From Prorocentrum cordatum (Eukaryota; Sar; Dinophyceae; Prorocentrales; Prorocentraceae), in assembly GCA_963575745.1 (NCBI GenBank), contig CAUYUJ010015501.1, forward strand, positions 230,330-294,329: 64,000 nt of DNA, read 5' to 3'. Shown in pieces: positions 11,975-23,900 of this stretch. Both the position numbers and the translations under genes were made by a program. Below the pieces are notes generated by a model. It saw only the letters and a program-made list of their open reading frames with translations. It was not told the origin of the DNA and did no database searches. Within the stretch, counting starts at the first letter, position 1, and every line of letters begins with the position of its first letter.

Positions 11975-14900
11975 GCATCAGCATCAGCATCAGCATCAGC
12001 ATCAGCATCATCATCATCATCATCAGCAGCAGCATCATCATCTTCTTCTTCTGCGGCGGGACGTTGCCGTCGAGGACGCAGGCGAGGAAGTGCGAGAGTG
12101 CGGCGAGGCGCTCGGCCGGCGCGCTGCTCCCGCCCTGGCGTGCCCCCGAAAAGCCATGACGTTGCGGGCTCACACCGGAGGCCGTGCGCGGCCTCGAGGA
12201 GGAGCTGCGCTCCGCAGGCGCCGCCGTCGACCTGGAGCGGCGGGTGCCTGAGCTCTACCGGACGTTGCCGGACGGCACGATCCAGGAGGCGGTGATGGAT
12301 TTCGTCGTCGCGTTCCCTGCCAGCGCCGAGCGCTGGTGGCTGGGCGTCAACATCCGGTCACCCTTCAACGCTTCGCTGGCCGACGCGGGACGCGCTCCTG
12401 GTGCCGCAGGGGCCGTTGGCGACCGGGCCAAGGCGTCGCGCTACGGCGAGCAGGTGCGCAGCGTCGCCGTCGAGGCGGGCGGCCGCCTCAGCGCCAGCGC
12501 CGCCGCGGCGCTCGCGGAGCTCGCGGCCGCCTCGCAGGCGCACGGCCGCCCGCAGCTCGACGGCCGCCGGGGCACCTCTACGCGGCGGCTCGCCGAGCAG
12601 CTCTGCACCGTCGTGGTGCTCTTGGCTGCGGACGCCACGGCGGCGGCCCTGGGCCACTGGAGGCGGATGAGGAGGAGCGGTGGAGCTGTGGAAGGTGTTT
12701 GCGATCCTGTGATGTGCAGTCGAAATTCGGTCGCCCAGAAGTGCCCGCATCATCATCATCAGCATCATCACCACCATTATCTTCATCACCATCATCACCA
12801 TCATCATCACCAGCATCACCAGCATTGCCATCATTAGCAGCATCATAGTCACCGTTTTCACCACTCATGGCCCGAGGCAGGCATTGTCATGTCCTGTTCC
12901 CCCCCTTCTGCTCATGCTCGTCCTCCCTCTCCTCCTCCTCCTCCTCCTCCTCCTCCTCCTCCTCCTCCTCCTCCTCCTCCTCCTCCTCCTCCTCGCCGTC
13001 CTCCTCTTCCTCCTTTTCCTCCTCCTCCTCCTCCTCCTCCTCCTCCTCCTCCTCCTCCTCCTCCTCCTCCGCCTCCCCCGCATCCCCCGCCCATCCCCAT
13101 CCTCGCCCACCCCACCTCTCCCCTCGCCGCCAGGCTTCCCCAGGGCCCGCCTGCACGGGCGCGGCCCGCGCGTCCGCCCTCGAAGGTGCGCGAGGCGCTC
13201 CCCCGATCCCGCGGGGCAGGGCCGCCTCCGTCAGGCTCGGGTCACACAACCTGGGGATTTCTCCACCTCCCTCTCCTCCTCCTCCTCCTCCTCCTCCTCC
13301 TCCTCATCCTCCTCCTCTTCCTCCTCCTCCCTCCTCCTCCTCCTCCTCCTCTACCTCCTCCTCCTCCTCCTCCTCCTCCTCCTCCTCTCCTCCTCCTCCT
13401 CCTCCTCCTCCTCCTCCTCCTTTCCTCCTCCTTTTCCTCCTCCTCCTCCCTCCTCCTCCTCCTCTCTCCTCCTCCTCCCTCCTCCTCCTCCTCCTCCTCC
13501 TCCTCCTCTCCCTCTCCTCCTCCTCCACCACCACCACCTCCACCTCCTCCTCCCCCTCCTCCTGTTCCTCCTCCCCCTCCTCCTCCTCCTCCTCCTCCTC
13601 TTCCTCCTCTCCTCTCCTCCTCTTCCTTCTCCTCTTCCTCTTCCCCTCCTCCCTGTCCTTCTTCCTACTCCTCTTCCTCCTCCTCCTCCTCCTCCTCCTC
13701 CTCCTCCTCCTCCTCCTCCTCCTCGCGTTCCCCCCCCCCCGCCCCCCCCCCCCCGACCCCCTCGACCCCCTCCTCCTCATCCACTGCTTTTGCTTATGAG
13801 TGATACCTCCCCGTCGAACCCCGAAGCCAGTCGGAAGGGCGGGCTGGGCGTTTCGCTGGAGACTTCTCTATCACCTCTGAGCCTGAAGCTTAGAAACTGA
13901 CAGCTGGCTTGCAGCGGGAAGGCGGGCCGTTTCGAAAACGTGGCTCTCGCCCCAGCGCCGCGCACATGCGTTTTGAAAATTTGCCCGAGCTCCACGGAAT
14001 GAGGGCGCGTCGTTTTCAAAATGCTGTTATCGCCTCGGCTCCGCGCACATTCGTTTTGACATTTTCCGATAGCTTCACGGATTGAGGGCGGGTCGTTTTC
14101 AATAAGTGGTTCTCGCCTTAGCACCAAGCACATCCGTTTTCATTTACAAGAATTTCAAAGATCGAAGCCGGCTCAGTTTCAACATGTGGTTTTCGCCGAA
14201 GCGCCACGCACACCCGTTTCAAACATGTGCAAGAGTATCGCGGATGCAATAATTATGTTGGTTCGCGGTGTTAAAGCCCCAGGAATGGCGTTATGGTACG
14301 ATTCAGGATCGTCAAAACGCAACTGTCAGGTTGATTCGTGGCGTTCAGGTCCTAAGAATGGTGTTCTGGCACGCTTCAGGATTTGCATACGGTTGCCCCC
14401 CAACGGGGCATTTCTCTCAGTGGAAGTGAATCCTCGTATAGGGCCTGTCCAGAGGGAGCCTGGAGGGAGGGTGTATCCCAACATCGTTGATGAGTCTTGG
14501 GTCTACTCTAGTCCTCCTCTTCCTCCTCTTCCTCCTCCTTCTCCTCCTCCTCCTCCTCCGCCTCGTCCTCGTTTTCATCCGCCCTGTCCTCCTCCTCCTC
14601 GACCTTTTCCTCCTCCTTCTCCTCCTCATTCTCCTCCACCTCCTCCTCATCCTCATCCGCACCCTCTTCCATTATTTTATTTGTATGTGGCTCCTTCCTT
14701 GTCGTTTCCCGAAGCCGGTCGAAAGAGCGGCTCGGGCGTTTCGCTTGAGATGTGTTCATCGTTTGTTGTTTTGAAGCTTAAAATTTGCAACGACTTCACG
14801 GACGGTGGGTGGGCAGTTTCCAAAATTTGGTTCTCGCTTTTTAGCGCCGCGCAAATTCGTTTTGAACTTCGCGGATGGAGGGCGGGCCGTTTTCAAAATG

Positions 14901-17900
14901 TGGTTATTGCCTTGGCGCCGCGCACTTCCATTCTAAATTAGCCTGGCGAAAGGACCCAACCACATGAAGTTTTGAGTGCCGCAGTTGTGAATATTGTCTG
15001 CGGCGGAGCTCCCTGTGGGGCCACAAAACGTGTGAGAGGTGTGCCGGAATGGGGGTGGAATTCGCATGCGAACCCTGCTATGGGGCCTTCGGTGGAGTCC
15101 CCTACGGGGCCACGAAACGTGTGAGGGATGTGCCGAAATGGAGTGGAAGCGCATGCGAGCCTTGCCATTGGGGGGGCCTTCGGTGGAGCTCCCATCCATA
15201 TGGGGCCACGAAGCGGGTGAAGAGCATGCTGAAATTAGGTGTGGAACCGCACGCGAACCCTGCCACTGCGGGGTTCTTGGGTGGAGCTCCCCACGGGGGC
15301 CACGAAGCGGGTGAAGAGCATGCCGAAATTAGGTGCGAACCTTGTGATTGGGGTCTTAGGTGGAGCTCCCCACGGGGCCACGAAACGTGTGAGAGATGTG
15401 CCGAAATCGGTGTGGAACCGCATGCGAACCCTGCCACTGGGGCCAACGTGTGAGGGATGTGCCGAAATGGGGGTGGAACCGCACGCGAACCCTGCCACTG
15501 GGGGGGCCTGCGGTGGAGCTCCCGACGGGGCCACGAAGCGTGCGAGAGATGTGCCGAAATGGAGGTGGAACCGCACGCGAGCCCTGCTACTGGGGCCTTC
15601 GGTGGAGCTCCCTACGGGGCCACCAAACGTGTGAGAGATGTGCCGAAATGAGGGTGGAACCGCATGCGGGCCTTGCCACTGGGGCCTTCGGTGAAGCTCC
15701 CTATGGGGCCACGAAACGTGTGAGGGGTGTGCCAACATTGGGGGTGGAACCGCATGCGAACCCTGCCATTGGGGCCTTCGGCGGAGCTCCCTACGGGGCC
15801 ACGAGACGTGTGAGGCGTGTACCAGCATCAGGTAAAACCACATGCAAACCCTACCAGTTGGGGCCTTCGGTGGAGCTTCCTATGGAGCCACGGAACGTGC
15901 GATGGGGTGCAAGGGATGGGAGGAGGGAGGAGGGGGAGGAGGAGAGAAATGGAGTCAAAAAAAGCAAAAACACGTGGCACTATCTCTTCAAAACGAGAAC
16001 CCAACACAACAGGATTTGTTTCGAAAAGCTGAAACAGCTTCACAGATGGAGGGAGGCCGCTTTTTGTTAATGCAGGTCTCGCCTTAGCTTTAGCGCCGAG
16101 TACATTCGTTTCAAAAGTCGGCATGAGCTTCACGGATGTACGGCGGCCCCTTTTCAAGCTGTGATTCTCGACGCAGCGCGGCGCACATTGATTTTAAGAT
16201 TTGAGAGCAGGCTCAAGGATTCTCGTGGTTAACATCCCAACAATCGTGATTAGGCGCGAAGTCGGATTGTCAAGGTGCAACTATTACGTTGATTCTTTAT
16301 GTTGAAGTTCCAGAACTGGTGTTCTGGCACGACTCAGGGTCGTCAGGACGCAGCAGTATCGGTGTGAAGTCCCAGGAATGTTCTGGCACAGTTCAGGATG
16401 TTCAAACGCTTGTCTTCAACGTCGCCATCGTCATCGCCATCATGCTCATGTTCCTCATCTTCTTCCTCATCGTTCCCATCATCCTCCCCATCCTCATCCT
16501 CACCTCTCTCCCCTTCCTTTCCCGCTCCCTCCGATGGGTTCGGGTCGGTCGAATCGCGGGTTTTTTTGCCTCAGGGTTTATCGAGCCTTTTCGTCGGCCC
16601 TCGGCGGCTTCCAGCCTCTGGATGTTGTCCGCCAGGGCCGCATCCGACAGGTTCGGGGTTCGAACCTTGAGGTCAATCGAGCGTTCTCGTTGATTATTTG
16701 CGGTTTCCCGGCCTCGGGGTACCCTCCAGCAGCTGCGCTTCGCCGAGGGCGTGCGGAGGGTGTCCGCATCGTCCCAGACGGCCGCCGGAGACCCGGTTTG
16801 CGACCCGAGAGCCAGACGGCAAGGCGCTACTCCTGGCACGCAGGCCCCGAGAACTTGAAGAAGCAGGTCCAGGTCGGCCTGTCTGGACGCCCGAAATGGG
16901 TACGGAAAGAATGGGCACAATGCCCAACAGCAGTTCCTGTTCATGTTGAACAGGACTCGCTGTCGGCGCCGCCACGGCCTGTGTACATTTGAGACAGAAG
17001 GCCGCCTGCCCAACAGCGGCCGCTGTTGTTTTGGGACAACATGTGTTGTTTGGCATCGTACCCATTTTTTCGGTACCCATGTCGGGCATCCGCAGCCTGG
17101 GCTGCCAACAAAAATGGATTGGGGGCGAAGTAAGGGCCAAGGGCTTACAGTGGTTGAGCGTCCTTGGCCCTTTGGGGGTGGGCTTTCCAGGAGCGGCTCT
17201 GAGGGCTTCCAGGGCCTCTGGAGACCTCCAGGAAGATGGTAATGCGTCGCGGTCCAGAGCATCCCGACTTCGCCGACGCATCGCGGATGCATCCGCGATG
17301 CAGTTCGACCTTCCGACTCATCTGCTACAGCGGCCTCCAGGTCAAGGACGGCGTCCTCACCCTTCTGGTGTTGGCCGTGGTGGTTCTGAGCAGCTCGTTC
17401 CGCTTCCACTCCGCCGCCTGCCAGAATGCCAACCCGGAACAGGTGTATGAGGTGTGCCACCACCCAGTTTTCCAGTGGCTTGGAAAGGACACGTGGCCTT
17501 CCCTCCAGGGGGAGGAGGAAGAGGAGGAGGAGGAGGAGGAGGAGGAGGAGGAGGAGGAGAAGGGGGAGAAGGAAGAGGAAGGAGGAGGAGGAGGAGGAGG
17601 AGGAGGAGGAGAAGGGAGGAGGAGGAGGAGGAGGAGGAGGAGGAGGAGGAGGAGGAGAAGAAGGAAGAGGAAGGAGGAGGAGGAGGAGAAGGAAGGAGGA
17701 GGAGGAGGAGGAGGAGCAGAGGAGGTGGACAGGATGGCTGCGTTCGGATCGAATCTGAGCGCCATCAGCGTCAGGAGGAGGACAAAGCCAGCAGCGTCAG
17801 GAGGATTTCAAAACATGCATGGCCAGCGCATGATCTCGGAGTGTATTTTGCTACTGCCACAAGAGCAAGAGTCCACTTGGAGGGCCTTAGGAATCAAGAT

Positions 17901-20900
17901 CCTGGGTAGAACCGTTCGGGCGGCCAAAGAGTTGGCCAAGACTGGCCACAAGCCGCAGGCGTACTGGGGAGCCGTGGCCATGGGCCTTGCCCACGATTTT
18001 GAAAAAATTGAGGGCCCAAGTTTCTAGCATGTGTGGCAGCAAGTGGGCTGGAGGTTGTGCCATCACCGCAAGTAGGATCAGTTGGGGCAAACGTAGTGAC
18101 CCCCTTTTCCTCGGACACGTTGGAGCTTCTGCGGGCCTGGCAGGACCACTTCCCTAGGATCTTGAGCTGCGCAATGCCATTGGCATGGCCTGACAGGTTA
18201 ACTTCAACAAGTTGCAAGGAGCAGAGCACCGTTGGCTACAAATCAAGGGACACATGTCAACCGTTCAGGCCGCCCTTCTCGACATGCGCTGGCAGCCCAA
18301 CTCCCCAGGGGAGTGGACCGTGCCAGACGGTTAAAATTCATCGCTGAAGGAACCGAAGACCCAGACAGGCTGAAGTCTGAAGTAGGACCCTCCTTGGAGC
18401 AAAACAGATGGGCACAGGCCAGCAAGCATTTCGTGTGCTCTGGAGTTGAGTTCGGAATTGACTTCGCTGTGACTTGGGCCCATCTCAAGTCACTACGGAA
18501 TAAAAGGGCTACACCGTATGGCCTCCATTTCAGACATGGTAGCCCAAGGGGCCATGTGGCCCGACCAACGTAAGTATGGGAACACGGCGCTGGGTACCAC
18601 AGTATGCCCGAGTTGCAGAGTACCAAGCGAAATATGTTACCATGAAGTTTGGGGATGCCCCTGCAATAGCGACACTGCCGACTTGGAAGACGAAGGATGG
18701 TTGTGTGAGCAGCCGAAAGTACGGGTTGAAACGTACCCATACGTTTGACTGCGCGGCTTAGTACCCATTATTCGGACCATGCCCCGAGAGGATACCCTTC
18801 TACAAGAAGAGATCACTTCTTAAGAGGGGGAGTGGCCAGAGAGGGGGGCTGAGGTTCAGGCTGCAACCCGGCGGCTTTCTAGGCGGCGACGTATCTGGGG
18901 GAGAACACAGCGTTGACCTTCGCTTTCGCCGTGTGGGTTTGGTTTTCGCCATTTGCAGGGGCGAGACGGTCCTGGCATCCAATCGTGGCACCGTGTCTGG
19001 TTGGAGGCAGAAAGTACGCCGAGCCAAGTTGCTGCTAGCAATAATCGGAGCGTGCGCCAGGCCACGTCCGGCGATGCGACATACATTGCTGACGCTTCTT
19101 GCGCAGAGAAGGGCTTCAGAAGGAGACCCAATAGGAACCACAGGAGCAGCGCGGACCTTCGGGCACAGCACTGGCAGACAGCAGGAGAGCGCGAGGGTAC
19201 CCGCAGGTGAGTCAGGGTCAAGAGTCACCTCGACAGGTCAGCACTCGACCTCGGCAGGTCAGCAGTGGCTTGCGAATAAAGAAGGTGATGGGTTGGCGGA
19301 AGCCTGCACGGGAAGCCCCGGTCCCGCATGGCCTAGCAGGCCAAGTTGGGAAGGCCGACAAGTTGGTTTGAAGGGTGCAGGGGGCACTTGGTAGCGGTTG
19401 CCCTAAAGGTGGCCGCAAGCGTCTCAAGGATTTTTAGGGGACCATTCTAAAAGTTGATGTGCACGTTGGGTCTGTAGTTCAAGCCCAAGCCTTCGATCTT
19501 CGCCCCATGAAACTTGCCGCACCCCCAAAGGATTGGGTGCAAAGCTTGCCTGGACACCGCGGGGAAACGATCGTTGGAAGAGTTGTCGGCCTCGCCCTGT
19601 CTGGGGGGTGGCAACCAGATAGATGTTTCGCACAAGCAGGAGAACTATTGGGGTATCTGGTTTTGCCGCCCGTGCGGGGCGCAGGGAGTAGGGACGTGCG
19701 TCCGACCAGCCAGACAGTGCGACAGGCGCAATAGTAAGGATTGCAAGGCCACGTTCAAAACAATCGGCCTTGGCTAGCCCCCCGAAGCTTTAGAGCACTA
19801 GCCTGTTGTAGCAGATTCAAGACACGCCTCCCAGACAGGAGCAGCGACACAGTCAAGTGACCCTATGCCGAGTACAGTCGGTCAAGGAGCCGCCTCATCG
19901 TCGGCTCTTGCAGCAGAGGCGCAAGCTGACCAGCTTGTGCCACTGCGAGAGAGACAGGAAGAGACGTTCAATGTCAGGCAATTTGACGCTGAAGGAGAGT
20001 CTGCAGCCTTCCTGCTTGAAGAGAGGGCAGAGACAGGAGGGGGACCACCTCCGCAGCTGCACCCGAAAACCTCAGCGAGGCCGAGGGAAGTTAACGTCTT
20101 GGAGTCGTCGGTCGTGGTCGCAACTCAGTCGGCAGTCGGCCCGCTGAGGCGATTGCGAGATCTGCTGCGAGAAGAAGAGGACACGCAGCCCTTGTTCGCC
20201 CCTGCATCCGTGCGAGTGGAGTCGAGACAGACTTAGACGAATGTACCGATTGGCAAGGCGCGCCCCGCAGGCTGCAGCGTGCACAGAGGCTGCAGTTTAC
20301 CCGCCCGAGGCTCTCTGGCATAGGTCTCCCACTCAGGGCCTGGTGACACCCTCGGCCGTGGCGCCTCGCCTATTCCAATGTCAAACTCTGTGGAGTCAGC
20401 TGCCCGTGCAAGGTGCTGGTCCTGGTTCCTGTCCTCTGGCCTGGGGGGGTCGCGCTTCGCCGTGTCAGCCACCGCCAGAGGCAGTAGCACAGGGAGGGTC
20501 CTCCCTGTTCCTAGACCCACCGCGGCAGTCGCGAAGGCGACCTTGACACTGGATGGGCGTGGGCTCGCTTAGGTCACGGGACACTCGTCTCGCCAGGGAA
20601 TCCCGTTTGATACCCTTTTCACGAGGTGCGAAGTGAACTTCGGTCGCGCCTCAGGCTGTAGCGCAGGAGGAGGAGGAGGAGGAGGAGGAGGAGGAGGAGG
20701 AGGAGGAGGAGGAGGAGGAGGAGGAGGAGGAGGAGGAGGAGGAGGAGGAGGAGGAGGAGGAGGAGGAGGAGGAGGAGGAGGAGGGGGAGGAGGAGGAGGA
20801 GGAGGAGGAGGAGGAGGAGGAGGAGGAGGAGGAGGGAGGAGGAGGAGGAGGAGGAGGGGGAGGGGGGGAGAAGGAGAAGGGGAAGAAGGAGGGGGGAACG

Positions 20901-23900
20901 AGACAAGACGAGCGCTGGAATCGCGCGTGCCCCGCTGGAGAGCCCGCGCGGGCCCAGCAGGGTATGGTGCGGAGGCCGCGGTCAAGACCTCAGATCGAGG
21001 GGCAGGCGATGGAGGAGGAGGAGGAGGAGGAGGGGGAGGAGGGGGAGGAGGAGGAGGAGGAGGAGGAGGAGGAGGAGGAGGAGGAGGAGGAGGAAAAGGA
21101 GGAGGAGGAGGAGGAGGAGGAGGAGGAGGACGCCTGACGCAAACGCCGAGGCAAAATCGCACCCGCGTGGGCGACCCCGTCGGCCCAGGTAGACTCGTTG
21201 GCAGAGCGATATAAAATTATGTTCACTTTCAGCGTTCGCCGGCCTGCCGGCGAGCGCCCACAGGCAATAGTCTCCGGCGGCGCCTTCAGGAAAAAGGATG
21301 AGCATCCAAACCATCCGCTTTGTCATCCCCCCGGCTCATTCACTCGTCATCTTTCTTGGCGGGGCTTCGACGGAGTCGAGGCGCGCAGTTATGGTGCACC
21401 AGGCCGTCGCCGCCTCCACGACCCCTTAGTCATCGGTGTGGGGGGTCCGCTCGCACGGCTCCATTTCGGATCGCGCACGCATTGGCCTGCTCGCGGCGGG
21501 TGGAGCGGTCGCGGCGCTTATGTTCTTATTCCTGTTCTCCTCTCCTCCTGATTGGGTGGGAAGGCGGGGACTTCGCTGGAAGAGGAGTTCGCCGGGGGAC
21601 TTCGCCGAGAGACTTCGCCCCAAGGGACCGCGGCGTCGTTATGGCCCAGGCGGAGCTTGGGGCGGGGGCCCCAGCCCGTGGTTCGACGGAAGCGCGAGGC
21701 CTGGCGTGCATGAAGGCTTCGACTCGGAAGGAAGACCGGCGCCAGCGGAGGGTTTGGGGGTCTCGTGTTTGATCGGATTCTCCACGCGATCGGTTTGTTT
21801 TCCGGAGCGCAATGATTGTCTTTCGTGTTGTGGCATCGCCGTGTGTTCTTGGGGGTGCCGTGTGCCGTGGTCGCCCCATGGGCTGTGGTTCTGCCGCCTG
21901 CTGTCCTCTGGGGTGCCGTGGTCCCACTTCAGTCTCAAGATCGTCCGTCTTGTGGCCGCAGTCTGTACTCACCGCGGCACTTATGTTGCGTTTCCCTTCT
22001 TGGATTGTTTGCCCAGGTGGATGTCAACAGCCTTCTTGGATGGTTCGTTCCGCATCAGCAAAACATGTTCGGATTACCAGCGCTTGCTTAGCGGTCTCGT
22101 GAGTCTTCTGGGGGCCTTGAAGAGGCCCCCAATTGTGCCATCTCGAGGCCCTCCTGGACAGTCTTGGGAAGTCAATTGAGATGTCTTGGGTCGCGTTTGA
22201 GCACCCCTGCAGCCAAGCAGAAAAAGAACGGAAAAACACATGTTTCATGATGCACCGCGTGGGGTGAGCTGCGCCCCCGGGTGGTACGCAGCTGCCGCCA
22301 GTCTTTCCTCCTCCCCCCCCTCCTCCTCATCCTGTGCCCTGGCTAGTTGGCACAGCGGCTTGGCGGCGCACTCCAAACTCCAGGCGATGTCAGTGTCCAC
22401 GTCTGAATGTTTGATGCGGGTCGACTGGACTGCGCGGCCGACGCGAGGCGGCATTTAACTCCCGTTTCTGCGTCAACCCCCGCCTGCGCGGTGGGTCGCC
22501 CTGTTTCGGCACCCCAGCGCATTCACACCGGATTTACTTCCCCCACCGGCGTCGAGTGATTTCGCTTGCTTCTTTCCCCCTCCTTTAGCCCTTCCCCGAC
22601 CTCTCTCTTGGCTTCCCCGCCTGACTAGTGCGCGCCGCTGCTCGCGAAGGTGGTCAGTGCGGGTACCGTCCAAGAGGGCTGGTCTGCGCGAGCGCATCTA
22701 CATGTCTGCATCTGTCTGAATACGCAATTCGCCTGGACGCTGGACAGGCACATTTCGGCCTCGTTCGAAGGACAGCCTGTCCTGCCACGTGCGCGTTTTC
22801 GAGCAACTGTCCGTATTTCCGCCCCCCTCCTCCGTCTTCGTATTCCTCCTCCCTTGAACGTCCTCAGGGTCGTGCGAGTTGACCTTGCGTCTCACGGCGT
22901 TTACGCATGGGAGCTAGATTCCGTGTCTCTGGCGCATGCACAAGACAACCTTCATACGTTGCCGTAGCCGCGCCCGTTCTAGCCGATCTGCATTGACCAA
23001 GGTCTCGCGTGTTGGCTCGCCTATTACAGGTTGGCCCTCAGATGATTCCGCGCGTGCCTAGTGCATGTAGTGGGGGACCATTGGTGATCTCTTGGTTTTG
23101 GGCAAGATGTTACACAGCGAGGGGACTGTATCGGGCCTTCTCGGGGCATCTCTGGGAAACTCTCGTGTGCCACCTCGCGTTCCGTGGAGCTTCATGCGCT
23201 GTCTTGGAGGTCGCTTTGGGCCGCCCCGGCGAACCTGGGGGCTCGTGCCACAGCGAAGCCGCCCACAAGGGACAGTGGCCGCTCGAACATTTCCCCCCCC
23301 CGTAGGAGGAGGAGGAGGAGGAGGAGGAGGAGGAGGAGGAGGAGGAGGAGGAGGAGCAGGAGCAGGAGGAGGAGGAGGAGGAGGAGAGCGCGGCCCCTCC
23401 CCGTGCCCCCCTCCCAGCTGAGCACGTGCCTGGGCTCGTTGTGATCTGGTCAGTTCCCTCGGCTCGTCGCTTCGCGACCCCGCCTCGCTTGTGTTCGGTC
23501 CTATCTCGGGCCCTCCGGGGCTATTTCGAGGGGCCTCGAGCCAGACTCGAGGCCGCGCACAGAGCACGAGCCCGTGCCTGGGGCGACTTGGGGCATGTCG
23601 TAGTTTGGGGGAGCAAAGGCCCGAGAGGACACGCTGCAGCGGTGGATGCACGACGGCAGGACCGCTGACTTCCTCAACGTCTTCTCCTTCGCGTCCCCCC
23701 TCGCCCTGTGCGCCGCTGTGATGGCCCACTACAACTGCGTCCTCATAAGGAAGCAGGGCTGGCGGGCCGGCGAGGTGATGCTGTACGATGCCGTGTCCGT
23801 GGCCACAGGCATGCTTGCTGGCCTCGTCGGGATCGGAGGCGGGAGGGGGGAGAGGGTGGGGCAGGGGAAGAAGGAGGGAAGGGAGGTGGTCGGGGGCAAG

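Larger units (their letters stand above)
9696..17340 (+). other. Transporter intron 6 (7.6 kb)
   Basis: Begins GCTTCC and ends CTCCAG before exon G. It is full of repeats and retroelement pieces listed separately. Segments 10560-10960, 11010-11170 and 11575-11880 hold mixed sequence in which I see nothing definite. Confidence 0.6.

Noticed and set aside
12867-13900. Frames over 300 codons of proline, serine or leucine
   Set aside because: Pure TCC microsatellite; all three plus frames are open for the same reason.
14985-15910. Regular repeats considered as a CRISPR array
   Set aside because: Units are adjacent and vary along their length with no constant repeat and unique spacer pattern; the genome appears eukaryotic.
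16402-17463. 353-codon minus-strand frame opposite exon 7
   Set aside because: It is antisense to a conserved transporter exon and crosses a fold-back element; GC-rich sequence keeps it open.
20633-21214. Glycine-rich 193-codon frame
   Set aside because: GGA microsatellite; no flanking coding sequence supports it.
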